This document shows positions 1 through 6,433 of a stretch of DNA of 6,839 nt, piece after piece. Location of the stretch: NCBI RefSeq assembly GCF_035998295.1, contig NZ_DASYHS010000275.1, positions 1 through 6,839 of the forward strand, written 5' to 3'. The stretch comes from DASYHS01 sp035998295 (GTDB lineage: Bacteria > Pseudomonadota > Alphaproteobacteria > Azospirillales > Azospirillaceae). Each line of letters starts with the position of its first letter. The stretch's first letter is position 1. The translations under genes were made by a program, and so were the position numbers. The notes below the pieces were generated by a model. The model was given only the letters and a program-made list of their open reading frames with translations, had not been told where the DNA came from and did not search any database.

Positions 1-1179
1 CAGGAACTCGCGGCCGACCTTGACCCGCGGCTCGCCGTCATACTCGACGATGTCGGCGGTGGCATAGGTCTCGGTCCAGCGCTCCGGCAGGTAGGACCCG
101 GTGCCGACCACGTCGACCGGGGCCTGGGCCTCGGCGAAGACGCGGCACTTGGCCGGGCCGAAGCCGGACGAGGCGACGATCTTGACCTTGTCGAACCCCG
201 CCTCGTCCAGCGTCTCGCGCAGGTGATAGACCGCCGCGGCCGAGACGCCGGTGCCGATCAGGTAGCGAAGCTGCGTCTCGTCGCGGTAGCCGCGCACGGC
301 CTGGGGCACGTGGCGCTCCAGCACGGCGTAGGACCCCGGCGGGTCCAGCCCCTCGACGAAGCGCCCGCCCGGCGTGTCGAGGCGCACCGAGAGCCGGCCC
401 GACGCCGCGATCTCGGGAAACCGGCGGCACACCTCCAGGCTGTCGGAGACCTCGCGCGCGAAATAGTCGACCAGCACCGTCAGGTTCTGGTCGGGGAAGG
501 TCTCGTGGAACATCTCGGCGGCGCGCAACGTCGAGCCGGCATAGCCGATCAGCGCGTGGGGCATCGTCCCCATGCCCTTCTCGTTGCCGAAGTAATGCGC
601 CGTCGCGTCGGTCGCGTTGCCGACGAAGCCGACCGCGCCGACCTTGCGCCGGGCGCGGGCGGAACCGACCGAGGCGGCATAGGCCATCGCCTCGGCCATC
701 TCCGTCCCGGCGCAATGGCGCGCGTCCATCGCGAGGAACGCCGCCTTGGGCAGGTCCGCGCACATCGTGAAGGCGTTGTAGGCGGCGACGCAGGCCGGCC
801 CCAGCTTCATCAGCAGGATCGTCTCGATGTCGCTCAGGTGGAAGAACGAGCCGGTGACGTACAGCATAGGCTCGCCCGCGCCGACCCACTGGCCCTCGCG
901 GTAGACCTGCTCGATCTCGATCTCGAAGCCGCGCTCGCGGGCGACGGCCTCCAGCCAGTCCACCGCCAGCCGGAGGGCCGCGATCACCGGGCGGCGCATG
1001 AACACCGCGTAGGTGACCCGCTTGTCGCCGAACCGTCCGACCGTCGCCTTGGTGCGAAGGAAGTAGGTGTCGGTCCAGCGCGCCACGTCGCCGGAAGAAG
1101 GGTGGCCGGAAGAAGGGTAGCCGGAAGAAGGATGGGCGGAAGAAGGTGACGGCAGCGCTCTGCCCGTATCGTCGGCCAA
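1..1179 (-). CDS. pncB: Nicotinate phosphoribosyltransferase (3' end beyond the window)
   Basis: This enzyme joins nicotinate and PRPP to make nicotinate mononucleotide, the entry step of the Preiss-Handler NAD salvage route in the cytoplasm. 393 codons are visible and the C-terminus is cut by the left edge, probably by little, since this family is roughly 400-430 residues. Landmarks are GEPMLYVTGSF near residues 91-101, DARHCAGTEMAE from about 152, GTMPHALIGYAG with His208 (the position of the conserved GT-x-x-H histidine phosphorylated in characterised enzymes), IGTGVS near 308, and SSGFGPAKC and VGTGSY near 338-362, which look like the barrel's phosphate-binding loops. An in-frame TAG at 1186-1188 limits the start, and there is no ATG before Met61. 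TTG at 1179 has GGAG and AGGA upstream and is preferred; GTG at 1086 is the alternative and would remove the N-terminal [HY]PSSG repeats. The gene follows the DAHP synthase by 14 bases, so co-transcription is likely. The family call is firm and the start is moderately sure. Confidence 0.88.
   Translation of the reverse strand, partial: MADDTGRALPSPSSAHPSSGYPSSGHPSSGDVARWTDTYFLRTKATVGRFGDKRVTYAVFMRRPVIAALRLAVDWLEAVARERGFEIEIEQVYREGQWVGAGEPMLYVTGSFFHLSDIETILLMKLGPACVAAYNAFTMCADLPKAAFLAMDARHCAGTEMAEAMAYAASVGSARARRKVGAVGFVGNATDATAHYFGNEKGMGTMPHALIGYAGSTLRAAEMFHETFPDQNLTVLVDYFAREVSDSLEVCRRFPEIAASGRLSVRLDTPGGRFVEGLDPPGSYAVLERHVPQAVRGYRDETQLRYLIGTGVSAAAVYHLRETLDEAGFDKVKIVASSGFGPAKCRVFAEAQAPVDVVGTGSYLPERWTETYATADIVEYDGEPRVKVGREFL
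1091..1150. repeat. 15-bp tandem repeat, four units, inside the pncB N-terminus
   Basis: Four consecutive 15-base units share the core CGGAAGAAGG: 1091-1105, 1106-1120, 1121-1135 and a more diverged 1136-1150. Read on the minus strand they encode pentapeptides of the form [H/Y]PSSG (HPSSG, YPSSG, HPSSG, with a degenerate SPSSA first unit). Because 15 is a multiple of three, gain or loss of a unit would keep the reading frame. The repeat sits between the probable TTG start and the conserved body of the enzyme, which begins around DVARWTDTYF. Confidence 0.9.
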
Positions 1180-1183
1180 GATG

Positions 1184-1192
1184 TCCTACTCC
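1184..1192 (-). promoter_or_regulatory. Ribosome binding site supporting the TTG start of pncB
   Basis: On the minus strand GGAG (1192-1189) lies 9 bases and AGGA (1187-1184) 4 bases before the TTG at 1179. The alternative GTG at 1086 is preceded by pyrimidine-rich repeat sequence with no Shine-Dalgarno match. This decides in favour of TTG. Confidence 0.55.
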
Positions 1193-1193
1193 A

Positions 1194-2582
1194 TCACTCC
1201 GCCGCGGCCGAACGCCGCGCGCGGTCGAGCGCGGTCCGCTCCTCCTTCAGCCTTTCGGCGATCAGGAAGGCAAGCTCCAGGGCCTGGCTCGCATTCAGCC
1301 GCGGATCGCAATGCGTGTGGTACCGGCTGCACAGCGCCTGGTCGGTGATCGCCTGGGCGCCGCCGGTGCATTCCGTTACGTCCTGGCCGGTCAGCTCGAA
1401 ATGGACGCCGCCGGCATGGGTGCCCTCGCCGCGGTGGACCGCGAAGAAGCCGCGGACCTCGGCCAGGATGCGCTCGAACGGGCGCGTCTTGTAGCCCGAG
1501 GCCGACTTCACGGTGTTGCCGTGCATGGGGTCGCACGACCACACGACCACGCGCCCCTCCGCCTTGACCTTGCGGATCAGCGGCGGCAGCAGGCTCTCGA
1601 CCTTCTCGTGGCCCATGCGCGCGATCAGGGTCAGGCGGCCGGCCTCGTTGGCGGGGTTCAGCACGTCGATCAGGCGGATCAGCTCGTCCGGATCGGTGGT
1701 CGGGCCGACCTTGAGGCCGAGCGGGTTCTTGACCCCGCGCAGGAACTCGACATGGGCATGGTCGGGCTGGCGCGTCCGGTCGCCGATCCACAGCATGTGG
1801 GCCGACACGTCGTACCAGTCGCCGGTCGTGCTGTCGATCCGGGTCAGCGCCTGCTCGTAGGGCAGCAGCAGCGCCTCGTGGCTGGTGAAGAAGTCGGTCT
1901 CGCGGATCTGCGGCGTCGTCTGGGCGGTGATGCCGCAGGCCGCCATGAAGGCCAGCGTCTCGTCGATCCGGTCGGCGAGGCCGCGGTAGCGCTCGCCGGC
2001 GGGCGAGCGGTCGACGAAGCCGAGCGTCCACTGGTGGACCTTGTGCAGGTCGGAATAGCCGCCCTGGGCGAAGGCCCGCAGCAGGTTGAGCGTCGCGGCC
2101 GACTGGTTGTAGGCCTGCATCATGCGCTCGGGATCGGGGCGCCGCGCCTCGGGCTCGAAGTCGTAGCCGTTGACGATGTCGCCGCGGTAGCTCGGCAGCT
2201 CGACCCCGTCCAGCACCTCGGTGTCGGAGGAGCGCGGCTTGGCGAACTGGCCGGCCATGCGGCCGAGCTTGACGACCGGGGTGGCGCTGCCGAACGTCAG
2301 GACGACCGCCATCTGGAGCAGCACGCGGAACGTGTCGCGGATGTTGTTGGGATGGAACTCCGCGAAGCTCTCGGCGCAGTCGCCGCCCTGGAGCAGGAAG
2401 CCGTTGCCCGTCGCCACGTCGGCCAGCGCCGACTTCAGCCGGCGCGCCTCGCCGGCGAAGACGAGCGGGGGGTAGCTCGACAGGCGCTGGGTCACGGCCG
2501 CGAGCTTGTCCGCGTCCGCGTAGGCCGGCATCTGCTTGACGGGCTTCGAGCGCCAGCTGTCGGGGCTCCAGCGTTCGGCCAT
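1194..2582 (-). CDS. aroG: Class II 3-deoxy-7-phosphoheptulonate (DAHP) synthase
   Basis: It condenses phosphoenolpyruvate and erythrose 4-phosphate to DAHP, the committed step of the shikimate pathway to aromatic amino acids, in the cytoplasm. The 462-residue length fits the class II (plant/Mycobacterium-type) family. The metal ligands are all present: Cys69 in GGDCAES, His354 in DPMHGNT, Glu396 in GGVHFELTG and Asp426 in HCDPRLN, matching the spacing of Cys87, His369, Glu411 and Asp441 in M. tuberculosis AroG. Other signatures are KNPLGLKVGP (285-294), RGEGTHAGG (384-392) and the YNQSAATLNLLRAF helix (158-171). It lacks the longer N-terminal extension of the mycobacterial enzyme, so its allosteric control may differ. 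ATG at 2582 is chosen because GAGGAG lies 7 bases upstream; the open frame extends to 2723, but that part has no family-like sequence. It is first in a probable operon with pncB. The symbol aroG follows mycobacterial use; other names exist for class II enzymes. Confidence 0.96.
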   Translation of the reverse strand: MAERWSPDSWRSKPVKQMPAYADADKLAAVTQRLSSYPPLVFAGEARRLKSALADVATGNGFLLQGGDCAESFAEFHPNNIRDTFRVLLQMAVVLTFGSATPVVKLGRMAGQFAKPRSSDTEVLDGVELPSYRGDIVNGYDFEPEARRPDPERMMQAYNQSAATLNLLRAFAQGGYSDLHKVHQWTLGFVDRSPAGERYRGLADRIDETLAFMAACGITAQTTPQIRETDFFTSHEALLLPYEQALTRIDSTTGDWYDVSAHMLWIGDRTRQPDHAHVEFLRGVKNPLGLKVGPTTDPDELIRLIDVLNPANEAGRLTLIARMGHEKVESLLPPLIRKVKAEGRVVVWSCDPMHGNTVKSASGYKTRPFERILAEVRGFFAVHRGEGTHAGGVHFELTGQDVTECTGGAQAITDQALCSRYHTHCDPRLNASQALELAFLIAERLKEERTALDRARRSAAAE

Positions 2583-2737
2583 TGCACCACTCCTCGTTCT
2601 TCGCGCACCCGCGAAATAATTTCCCGCTATACGCCGTCCGAAGGTACATTTCCAGCGGCAATCCCGAACGCCTGCCGGGCGCCGCCGCGCCGCGGACGGC
2701 CCCATGGGGCGCCTCCACACCACGCAGTCTATCCCCC
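2583..2737. promoter_or_regulatory. Divergent promoter region between the DAHP synthase and marC-like genes
   Basis: The gap must hold promoters for both directions. On the minus strand a strong Shine-Dalgarno GAGGAG (2595-2590) serves the DAHP synthase. Two weak sigma70-like pairs with 17-base spacers precede it: TTCGGA/TTATTT (2642-2637 and 2619-2614) and TGGAAA/TATAGC (2654-2649 and 2631-2626). Neither is close to consensus, so the choice is open. A perfect 12-bp palindrome, GCCCCATGGGGC, lies at 2699-2710, about 30 bases before the marC-like start. I see no leader peptide or attenuator-type hairpin and poly-T pair. Confidence 0.4.
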
Positions 2738-3370
2738 ATGGTCTGGTCCGACTACACCCGCTTCGTGATCTCCCTGTTCGCGATCCTGACGCCCTTCGCG
2801 GCCATCCCGATCTATCTGAGCCTGACCGAGGGGCGCAGCCACGCCTACAAGGCGCGCACGGCGGACGGGGCGGCGCTGACGGTGCTGTGCGTGCTCGTCT
2901 TCTCGTCCTTCGCGGGCGACCTGCTGCTGCGCCTGCTCGGCACCAGCCTCGACAGCTTCCGGGTCGGCGGCGGCATCGTGCTGCTGCTGATGGCCCTGTC
3001 CATGCTGAACGCGCAGGTCAGCCGCGTGCAGCAGACGCCCGGCGAGAAGGACGAGGCCGAGCAGCGGGATGCCGTCGGCGTCGTCCCGCTGGGCCTGCCG
3101 CTGATGGCCGGGCCCGGCGCCATCAGCACCGTCATCATCCAGGCCCAGCGCGCGGAGGGCTGGGGCCATCTGCTGCTGGTGATCGGCTGCATCGCCGCCG
3201 TCTGCGGGCTCGCCTGGGCGGCGCTGCGGATGGCGGAGCCGATCGGCACGCGGCTGGGGCGCACCGGGCTCAACATCCTGAACCGCCTGTTCGGGCTGCT
3301 GCTGGCGGCGGTCGCGGTCGAGATCATCGCGACGGGGCTGCGCAACCTGTTCCCCGGCTGGATGTCGTGA
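2738..3370 (+). CDS. MarC family integral membrane protein
   Basis: This is a 210-residue inner-membrane protein of the MarC/YhgN family (UPF0056). The family has about six transmembrane helices; its role is poorly defined, and an early link to multiple antibiotic resistance in E. coli was not upheld. Visible signatures are the first helix ending in TPFAAIPIYLSLT (18-30), a helix around 44-66, GGGIVLLLMALSML (77-90), the charged loop QQTPGEKDEAEQRD (98-111) followed by VVPLGLPLMAGPGAIST (115-131), a helix at 143-163, and the terminal NRLFGLLLAAVAVEIIATGL (182-201). The ATG at 2738 begins exactly at the family's usual N-terminus, but the bases before it are pyrimidine-rich with no clear ribosome binding site. 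The stop overlaps a possible GTG start of the MFS gene, suggesting one transcript. The family call is firm; the substrate is unknown. Confidence 0.93.
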   Translation: MVWSDYTRFVISLFAILTPFAAIPIYLSLTEGRSHAYKARTADGAALTVLCVLVFSSFAGDLLLRLLGTSLDSFRVGGGIVLLLMALSMLNAQVSRVQQTPGEKDEAEQRDAVGVVPLGLPLMAGPGAISTVIIQAQRAEGWGHLLLVIGCIAAVCGLAWAALRMAEPIGTRLGRTGLNILNRLFGLLLAAVAVEIIATGLRNLFPGWMS

Positions 3371-3372
3371 CC

Positions 3373-4638
3373 ATGGGCGCCGGCGCGGCGCGGCCCCGGT
3401 CGGCGCGGCTGGACCGCGCCGACTGGGGCCGCGCGCTCGCGGGGTTCTCGGGCGTGCTGATCGGCATCGGCTTCGCCCGCTTCGGCTTCACGCCGCTGAT
3501 CCCCGCCCTGGTGCTCGCGGACTGGTTCGGGCCGGCCGACGCCGTGCTTCTGGGCGCCACCAACCTCGCCGGCTATCTCGCGGGCGCGGTCGCCGCCGAC
3601 CGCGTCGCGCTGCGCCTCGGCCCCACCCCCGTGATCCGCTGGTCGATGCTGGTCGCCGCCGCCAGCTTCGCCGCCTGCGCCTTTCCGGCGCCGTTCGCGT
3701 GGTTCGCGCTCTGGCGCTTCGCGTCGGGGGTTTGCGGGTCGCTGCTGATGGTGCTGGTGGCCCCGCTGCTGATGGCGCGGACCGCGGCCGAGCGGCGCGG
3801 CAAGGTGAGCGGCTTCGTCTTCACCGGCATCGGCGTCGGCATCGCGCTGTCGGGGACGATCGTGCCGCTCGTCGTCGAGACCTTCGGCCTGACCGCCGCC
3901 TGGGCGACGCTGGCCGCGATCTCCCTCGCCCTGACGGCCGCCTTCTGGACGCGCTGGCCGTCCGCCGACCGCGTCTCCACCCTCGCGCCGCCCCCCGCGC
4001 CGGCCATTGCACCGGGGCCGGCCCCGGCGCCGGCCCCGGCATCGAAAGCCGTATCGGGACCGGTATCGGGGCCGGTGTCGGGGGCGATCCTCATGCTCCT
4101 GGCCGCCTATGCGGCGGACGCGGTGGGCTTCGTCCCCCATACCGTGTTCGTGGTCGACTTCATCGCCCGCGGGCTCGGTCTCGGGCTGGAGACCGGCGGC
4201 GCCTACTGGATGCTGTTCGGCCTCGGGGCGATGGTGGGGCCGGTCGCGGCCGGGGCGCTCGCCGACCGCATCGGCTTCCGCTTCGCCTTGGCGTCGGCGC
4301 TGCTGGCCAAGGCCGGGGCGGTGGCGCTGCCCCTTCTCTCCACCGGCCCGGCCGCGCTCGGGCTCTCCTGCATGGTCGCGGGGGCGCTGACGCCGGGCAT
4401 GGTCGTCGTCGTGAGCGGACGCGCCCTGGAACTGGCGGGTGGCACCTCCCACCGCAGGATCTGGGGCTGGATGACCGCCGCCTTCGCGGTCGCCCAGGCG
4501 GCGGCGGCCTACGCGATGTCGTTCCTGTTCGCGGCGACGCAGTCCTACCCGGCGCTGTTCGCCATCGGCGCCGCGGCCCTGGCGGCGGGGGCGGTGCTAG
4601 CCTTCCTCGCCGGGCGGCAGGGCGGCGGACAGCGGTAG
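3373..4638 (+). CDS. YbfB/YjiJ-type MFS transporter (MFS_4-like)
   Basis: This 421-residue major facilitator protein should have twelve membrane helices in two halves. The first helix carries GIGFARFGFTPLIPALV (31-47), the hallmark of the YbfB/YjiJ group. The cytoplasmic loop after helix 2 has ADRVALRLG (75-83), and the second half repeats the pattern with GALADRIGFRFA (294-305). GVGIALSGTIVPLVV (154-168) forms a helix-5-like segment. The central loop (about 205-236) is Ala/Pro rich and then reads VSGP-VSGP-VSGA. The substrate of this group is not established; uptake or efflux of a small metabolite is possible. ATG at 3373 is used; an in-frame GTG at 3367 would overlap the marC-like stop codon, and neither has a strong Shine-Dalgarno. 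It is likely translationally coupled to the upstream gene. Its stop lies 9 bases from the convergent nucleoside hydrolase stop. Confidence 0.9.
   Translation: MGAGAARPRSARLDRADWGRALAGFSGVLIGIGFARFGFTPLIPALVLADWFGPADAVLLGATNLAGYLAGAVAADRVALRLGPTPVIRWSMLVAAASFAACAFPAPFAWFALWRFASGVCGSLLMVLVAPLLMARTAAERRGKVSGFVFTGIGVGIALSGTIVPLVVETFGLTAAWATLAAISLALTAAFWTRWPSADRVSTLAPPPAPAIAPGPAPAPAPASKAVSGPVSGPVSGAILMLLAAYAADAVGFVPHTVFVVDFIARGLGLGLETGGAYWMLFGLGAMVGPVAAGALADRIGFRFALASALLAKAGAVALPLLSTGPAALGLSCMVAGALTPGMVVVVSGRALELAGGTSHRRIWGWMTAAFAVAQAAAAYAMSFLFAATQSYPALFAIGAAALAAGAVLAFLAGRQGGGQR
4014..4086. repeat. GC-rich inverted and 12-bp tandem repeats in the MFS central loop
   Basis: From 4014 the DNA is built of overlapping palindromes: GGGGCCGGCCCC at 4014-4025, CCGGCGCCGG at 4024-4033, and a second GCCGGCCCCGGC block to 4040. 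Three 12-base units follow at 4051-4062, 4063-4074 and 4075-4086, differing at a few bases (GTATCGGGACCG and variants). They encode the PGPAPAPAPAS and VSGP-VSGP-VSGA parts of the loop, starting at Val227. The frame stays open, so this is coding, not a terminator. Confidence 0.85.
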
Positions 4639-4647
4639 CGCGGCCCG

Positions 4648-5763
4648 TCAGCGGCCGGACACGCCCGCCAGCAGCGGGACGATCCCGGCGGACGGCCGGG
4701 GGCGCATCGCGGTGCAGTAGATGACCGGCCGCGTGTCCGCCCTCGCCTCCGGCCCGACCAGAAGCGCCAGCGGGTGCCGCGGGAACAGCAGCAGCTTCTC
4801 GTCCCGGGTGACCGACCCATGCGCCGCCGCGCAGTCCAGCGCGGTCGGGTCGGCGACGTAGACCGCGGCGGCGAGGTCGAAGGGATAGAAGCCGCCGATG
4901 CCGACCATGTCGTCCCAGAACCCGAGCCAGCCCCCTGCCCGTTCCGCCACCCAGGCCGATTCCGGGCTCGCCTCCAGGCGGGCGAGGTCGTCCGCCGTGA
5001 TCGTCATGGACCGGGCGGCCTCGTAGGGGACGAGGGTCGCCGGAATGTCGGTCGCCATGACTTGGCGGACCGCCTCCGGGTCCTGGGCGAAGTTGAAGTC
5101 GCTGAAGACCGGGCCGTGCCCGAACAGCACGCCGTCGCCCTCGCCCTCCGCGGGGTGGAACAGGTGCCCCGGCCGCCGTCCCATCACCGCGACCAGCCGG
5201 TGCCCGGCCAGCGGCCCGGCACCGCGCACCGCCTCGGCCAGGTTGGTGAGCGGCCCCAGCGCGACGATGGTCAGCGGCCCCTCCTCCATCGCATGCCGGA
5301 GGGCGCGCGCCCCGGGCGTCTCCCCGGCGCCGCCCCGCGTCCCCGTCGGGCCGGACGCGCCGGTATGGACCGGCGGGACCGGCACTCCCACCCCGCGAAG
5401 GCGTGCGAGGAGATCCCGCGCGACGGCGTCGGTGTCGGCGAGCGGGGCGTTGCCGAAGACGGTCGATACGCCGACGACCTCGATGCCCGGCGTGCGGGCG
5501 ATCAGCAGCAGCAGGGCGAAGCAGTCGTCGGGGTCGTTGCGCTCGCCCGTCCCGCAGGCCGCGTCCGTATCGATCCACACGCGCGGCGGCAGGCGGACCT
5601 CGGGCCCGCCCGGGACGACGTCCAGCGGCGGAGCCGGCAGCTCGCCGGTGCGCCACGTCTCGACCGGCAGCGCGAAGCTCGCAAGCACGAGCGCCAGGAG
5701 GCAGGATACGGCCAGCGCCGCTACCTTCACCACGCGCCGGATGCCGCCGCGTCCCCCCTTCAT
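4648..5763 (-). CDS. Atypical inosine-uridine-type nucleoside hydrolase with N-terminal membrane anchor
   Basis: The family hydrolyses the N-glycosidic bond of ribonucleosides to free base and ribose using a calcium ion. Family marks are WIDTDAACG (63-71) followed by DPDDCFALLLL (77-87), VFGN (102-105), IVALGPLTNLAEAV (166-179), DFNFAQDPEA (222-231) and FDLAAAVYVADP (295-306). Compared with the usual DxDPGxDD motif, about eight residues are inserted between Asp67 and Asp79-Asp80. The usual His-Asp near the C-terminus reads Phe295-Asp296. The basic start and hydrophobic stretch at 11-32 suggest a signal anchor, placing the enzyme on the periplasmic side. The 371-residue length exceeds the common 310-330 because of this leader. 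ATG at 5763 is chosen because it lies just past the regulator's stop codon; its ribosome site is weak (GGCGGG). It is probably co-transcribed with the TetR gene 10 bases upstream. Fold assignment is confident; substrate and even activity are uncertain. Confidence 0.88.
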   Translation of the reverse strand: MKGGRGGIRRVVKVAALAVSCLLALVLASFALPVETWRTGELPAPPLDVVPGGPEVRLPPRVWIDTDAACGTGERNDPDDCFALLLLIARTPGIEVVGVSTVFGNAPLADTDAVARDLLARLRGVGVPVPPVHTGASGPTGTRGGAGETPGARALRHAMEEGPLTIVALGPLTNLAEAVRGAGPLAGHRLVAVMGRRPGHLFHPAEGEGDGVLFGHGPVFSDFNFAQDPEAVRQVMATDIPATLVPYEAARSMTITADDLARLEASPESAWVAERAGGWLGFWDDMVGIGGFYPFDLAAAVYVADPTALDCAAAHGSVTRDEKLLLFPRHPLALLVGPEARADTRPVIYCTAMRPRPSAGIVPLLAGVSGR

Positions 5764-5773
5764 CGGCCCGCCA

Positions 5774-6433
5774 TCATCGAGAAGATCGCCTTTCCATGAG
5801 TTCCAGGCCCCGCACGACCACGGCCAGGCCGAACTCGAACGCCGCGTCGAAGTCCCATCGCCCGGCCGCCGACGCGCGTTCGACATGGGGAAAGCCCGCA
5901 TCGCCCGGCCGCCCGCGGCCGAGTGCGCGCATCGGGTCCAGGTCGTCGAAGGGGCCGCGGATCTCGTAGGATACCTGGCCCAGCGTGAAGTTCGTCAGCA
6001 GGAAATAGGCCCGCAGCGCGTCCTGCGGGGCCATGCCGATGCCGTCGAGCGCTTCCAGGGTGGCTTCCATCGGCTCGAACACCGAGGGCGGCGCCACCCC
6101 GGCCGTCTCCATCAGGCGCACGACGCCGGGATGGGCGAGGCAGACGCGCCTTAGTTCGCGAAAGCAGGCTTTGACGCGCTCGCGCCAGTCCGGATGGTCG
6201 CGGGGAACGGCCATCCGCCCGATGATCTCCCGCGCGACGCCGCGCAGCAGGTCCTGCTTGTCGGCGACGTGGTTGTAGAGCGCCATCGGGCTGACGCCGA
6301 GATGGTCCGCCAGCCGCCGCATGCTGAGCGCGTCCGGCCCGTCGCGGTCGAGAAGGACGATCGCCTCCTCCAGAACCCGCGCGCGGCTGAGCGGCACCCG
6401 GCCCGCCCGTCCGCCCCGTCCCTCCCGCGGCAT
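5774..6433 (-). CDS. TetR/AcrR family transcriptional regulator
   Basis: This 219-residue DNA-binding repressor-type protein has the TetR N-terminal helix-turn-helix at about 16-65: SRARVLEEAIVLLDRDG, then LSMRRLADHLGVSPMALYNHVADKQDLL, the usual recognition-helix pattern ending in YNHVADK. The rest (about 66-212) is a helical ligand-binding and dimerisation domain that I cannot match to a specific effector. The start at 6433 is supported by GGAGGA (6448-6443) 9 bases upstream; an open frame to 6514 would cross the operator region and is unlikely to be used. It precedes the nucleoside hydrolase by 10 bases, so one transcript is likely, and it diverges from a DUF1772-like gene. Self-repression and control of the divergent gene through the palindrome at 6472-6486 is the usual TetR arrangement and is inferred here. 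Confidence 0.95.
   Translation of the reverse strand: MPREGRGGRAGRVPLSRARVLEEAIVLLDRDGPDALSMRRLADHLGVSPMALYNHVADKQDLLRGVAREIIGRMAVPRDHPDWRERVKACFRELRRVCLAHPGVVRLMETAGVAPPSVFEPMEATLEALDGIGMAPQDALRAYFLLTNFTLGQVSYEIRGPFDDLDPMRALGRGRPGDAGFPHVERASAAGRWDFDAAFEFGLAVVVRGLELMERRSSR

Noticed and set aside
1186..2739. Alternative minus-strand frame ending at 1186, overlapping the DAHP synthase
   Set aside because: It is a frame-shifted shadow; all class II DAHP synthase motifs and the good ribosome site belong to the frame ending at 1194.
1146..2768. A 540-codon open frame on the plus strand opposite the DAHP synthase, and a 308-codon one (223-1149) opposite pncB
   Set aside because: Both are antisense to genes with clear family motifs and their translations are Arg/Ala/Gly-rich low-information sequence, as expected from stop-poor high-GC DNA.
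2704..3372. The MFS reading frame stays open upstream through the whole MarC-like gene, suggesting a 644-residue fusion
   Set aside because: The upstream part is an out-of-frame reading of the MarC-like gene with no family pattern, and ATG at 3373 gives a normal-length transporter.
4639..4658. CGGCC/GGCCG inverted repeat between the convergent MFS and hydrolase stops as a terminator
   Set aside because: The stem is only five pairs, it lies partly in the hydrolase coding end, and no T-run follows in either direction.
4160..5656. A 498-codon open frame on the minus strand overlapping the hydrolase and MFS genes
   Set aside because: It is a shifted reading of the nucleoside hydrolase that continues into antisense of the MFS gene; it has no motifs of its own.
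5700..5703. Cys21 of the nucleoside hydrolase as a lipoprotein attachment site
   Set aside because: The preceding residues (Ala-Val-Ser) fit a lipobox poorly and the hydrophobic stretch continues eleven residues past the Cys, favouring a plain membrane anchor.
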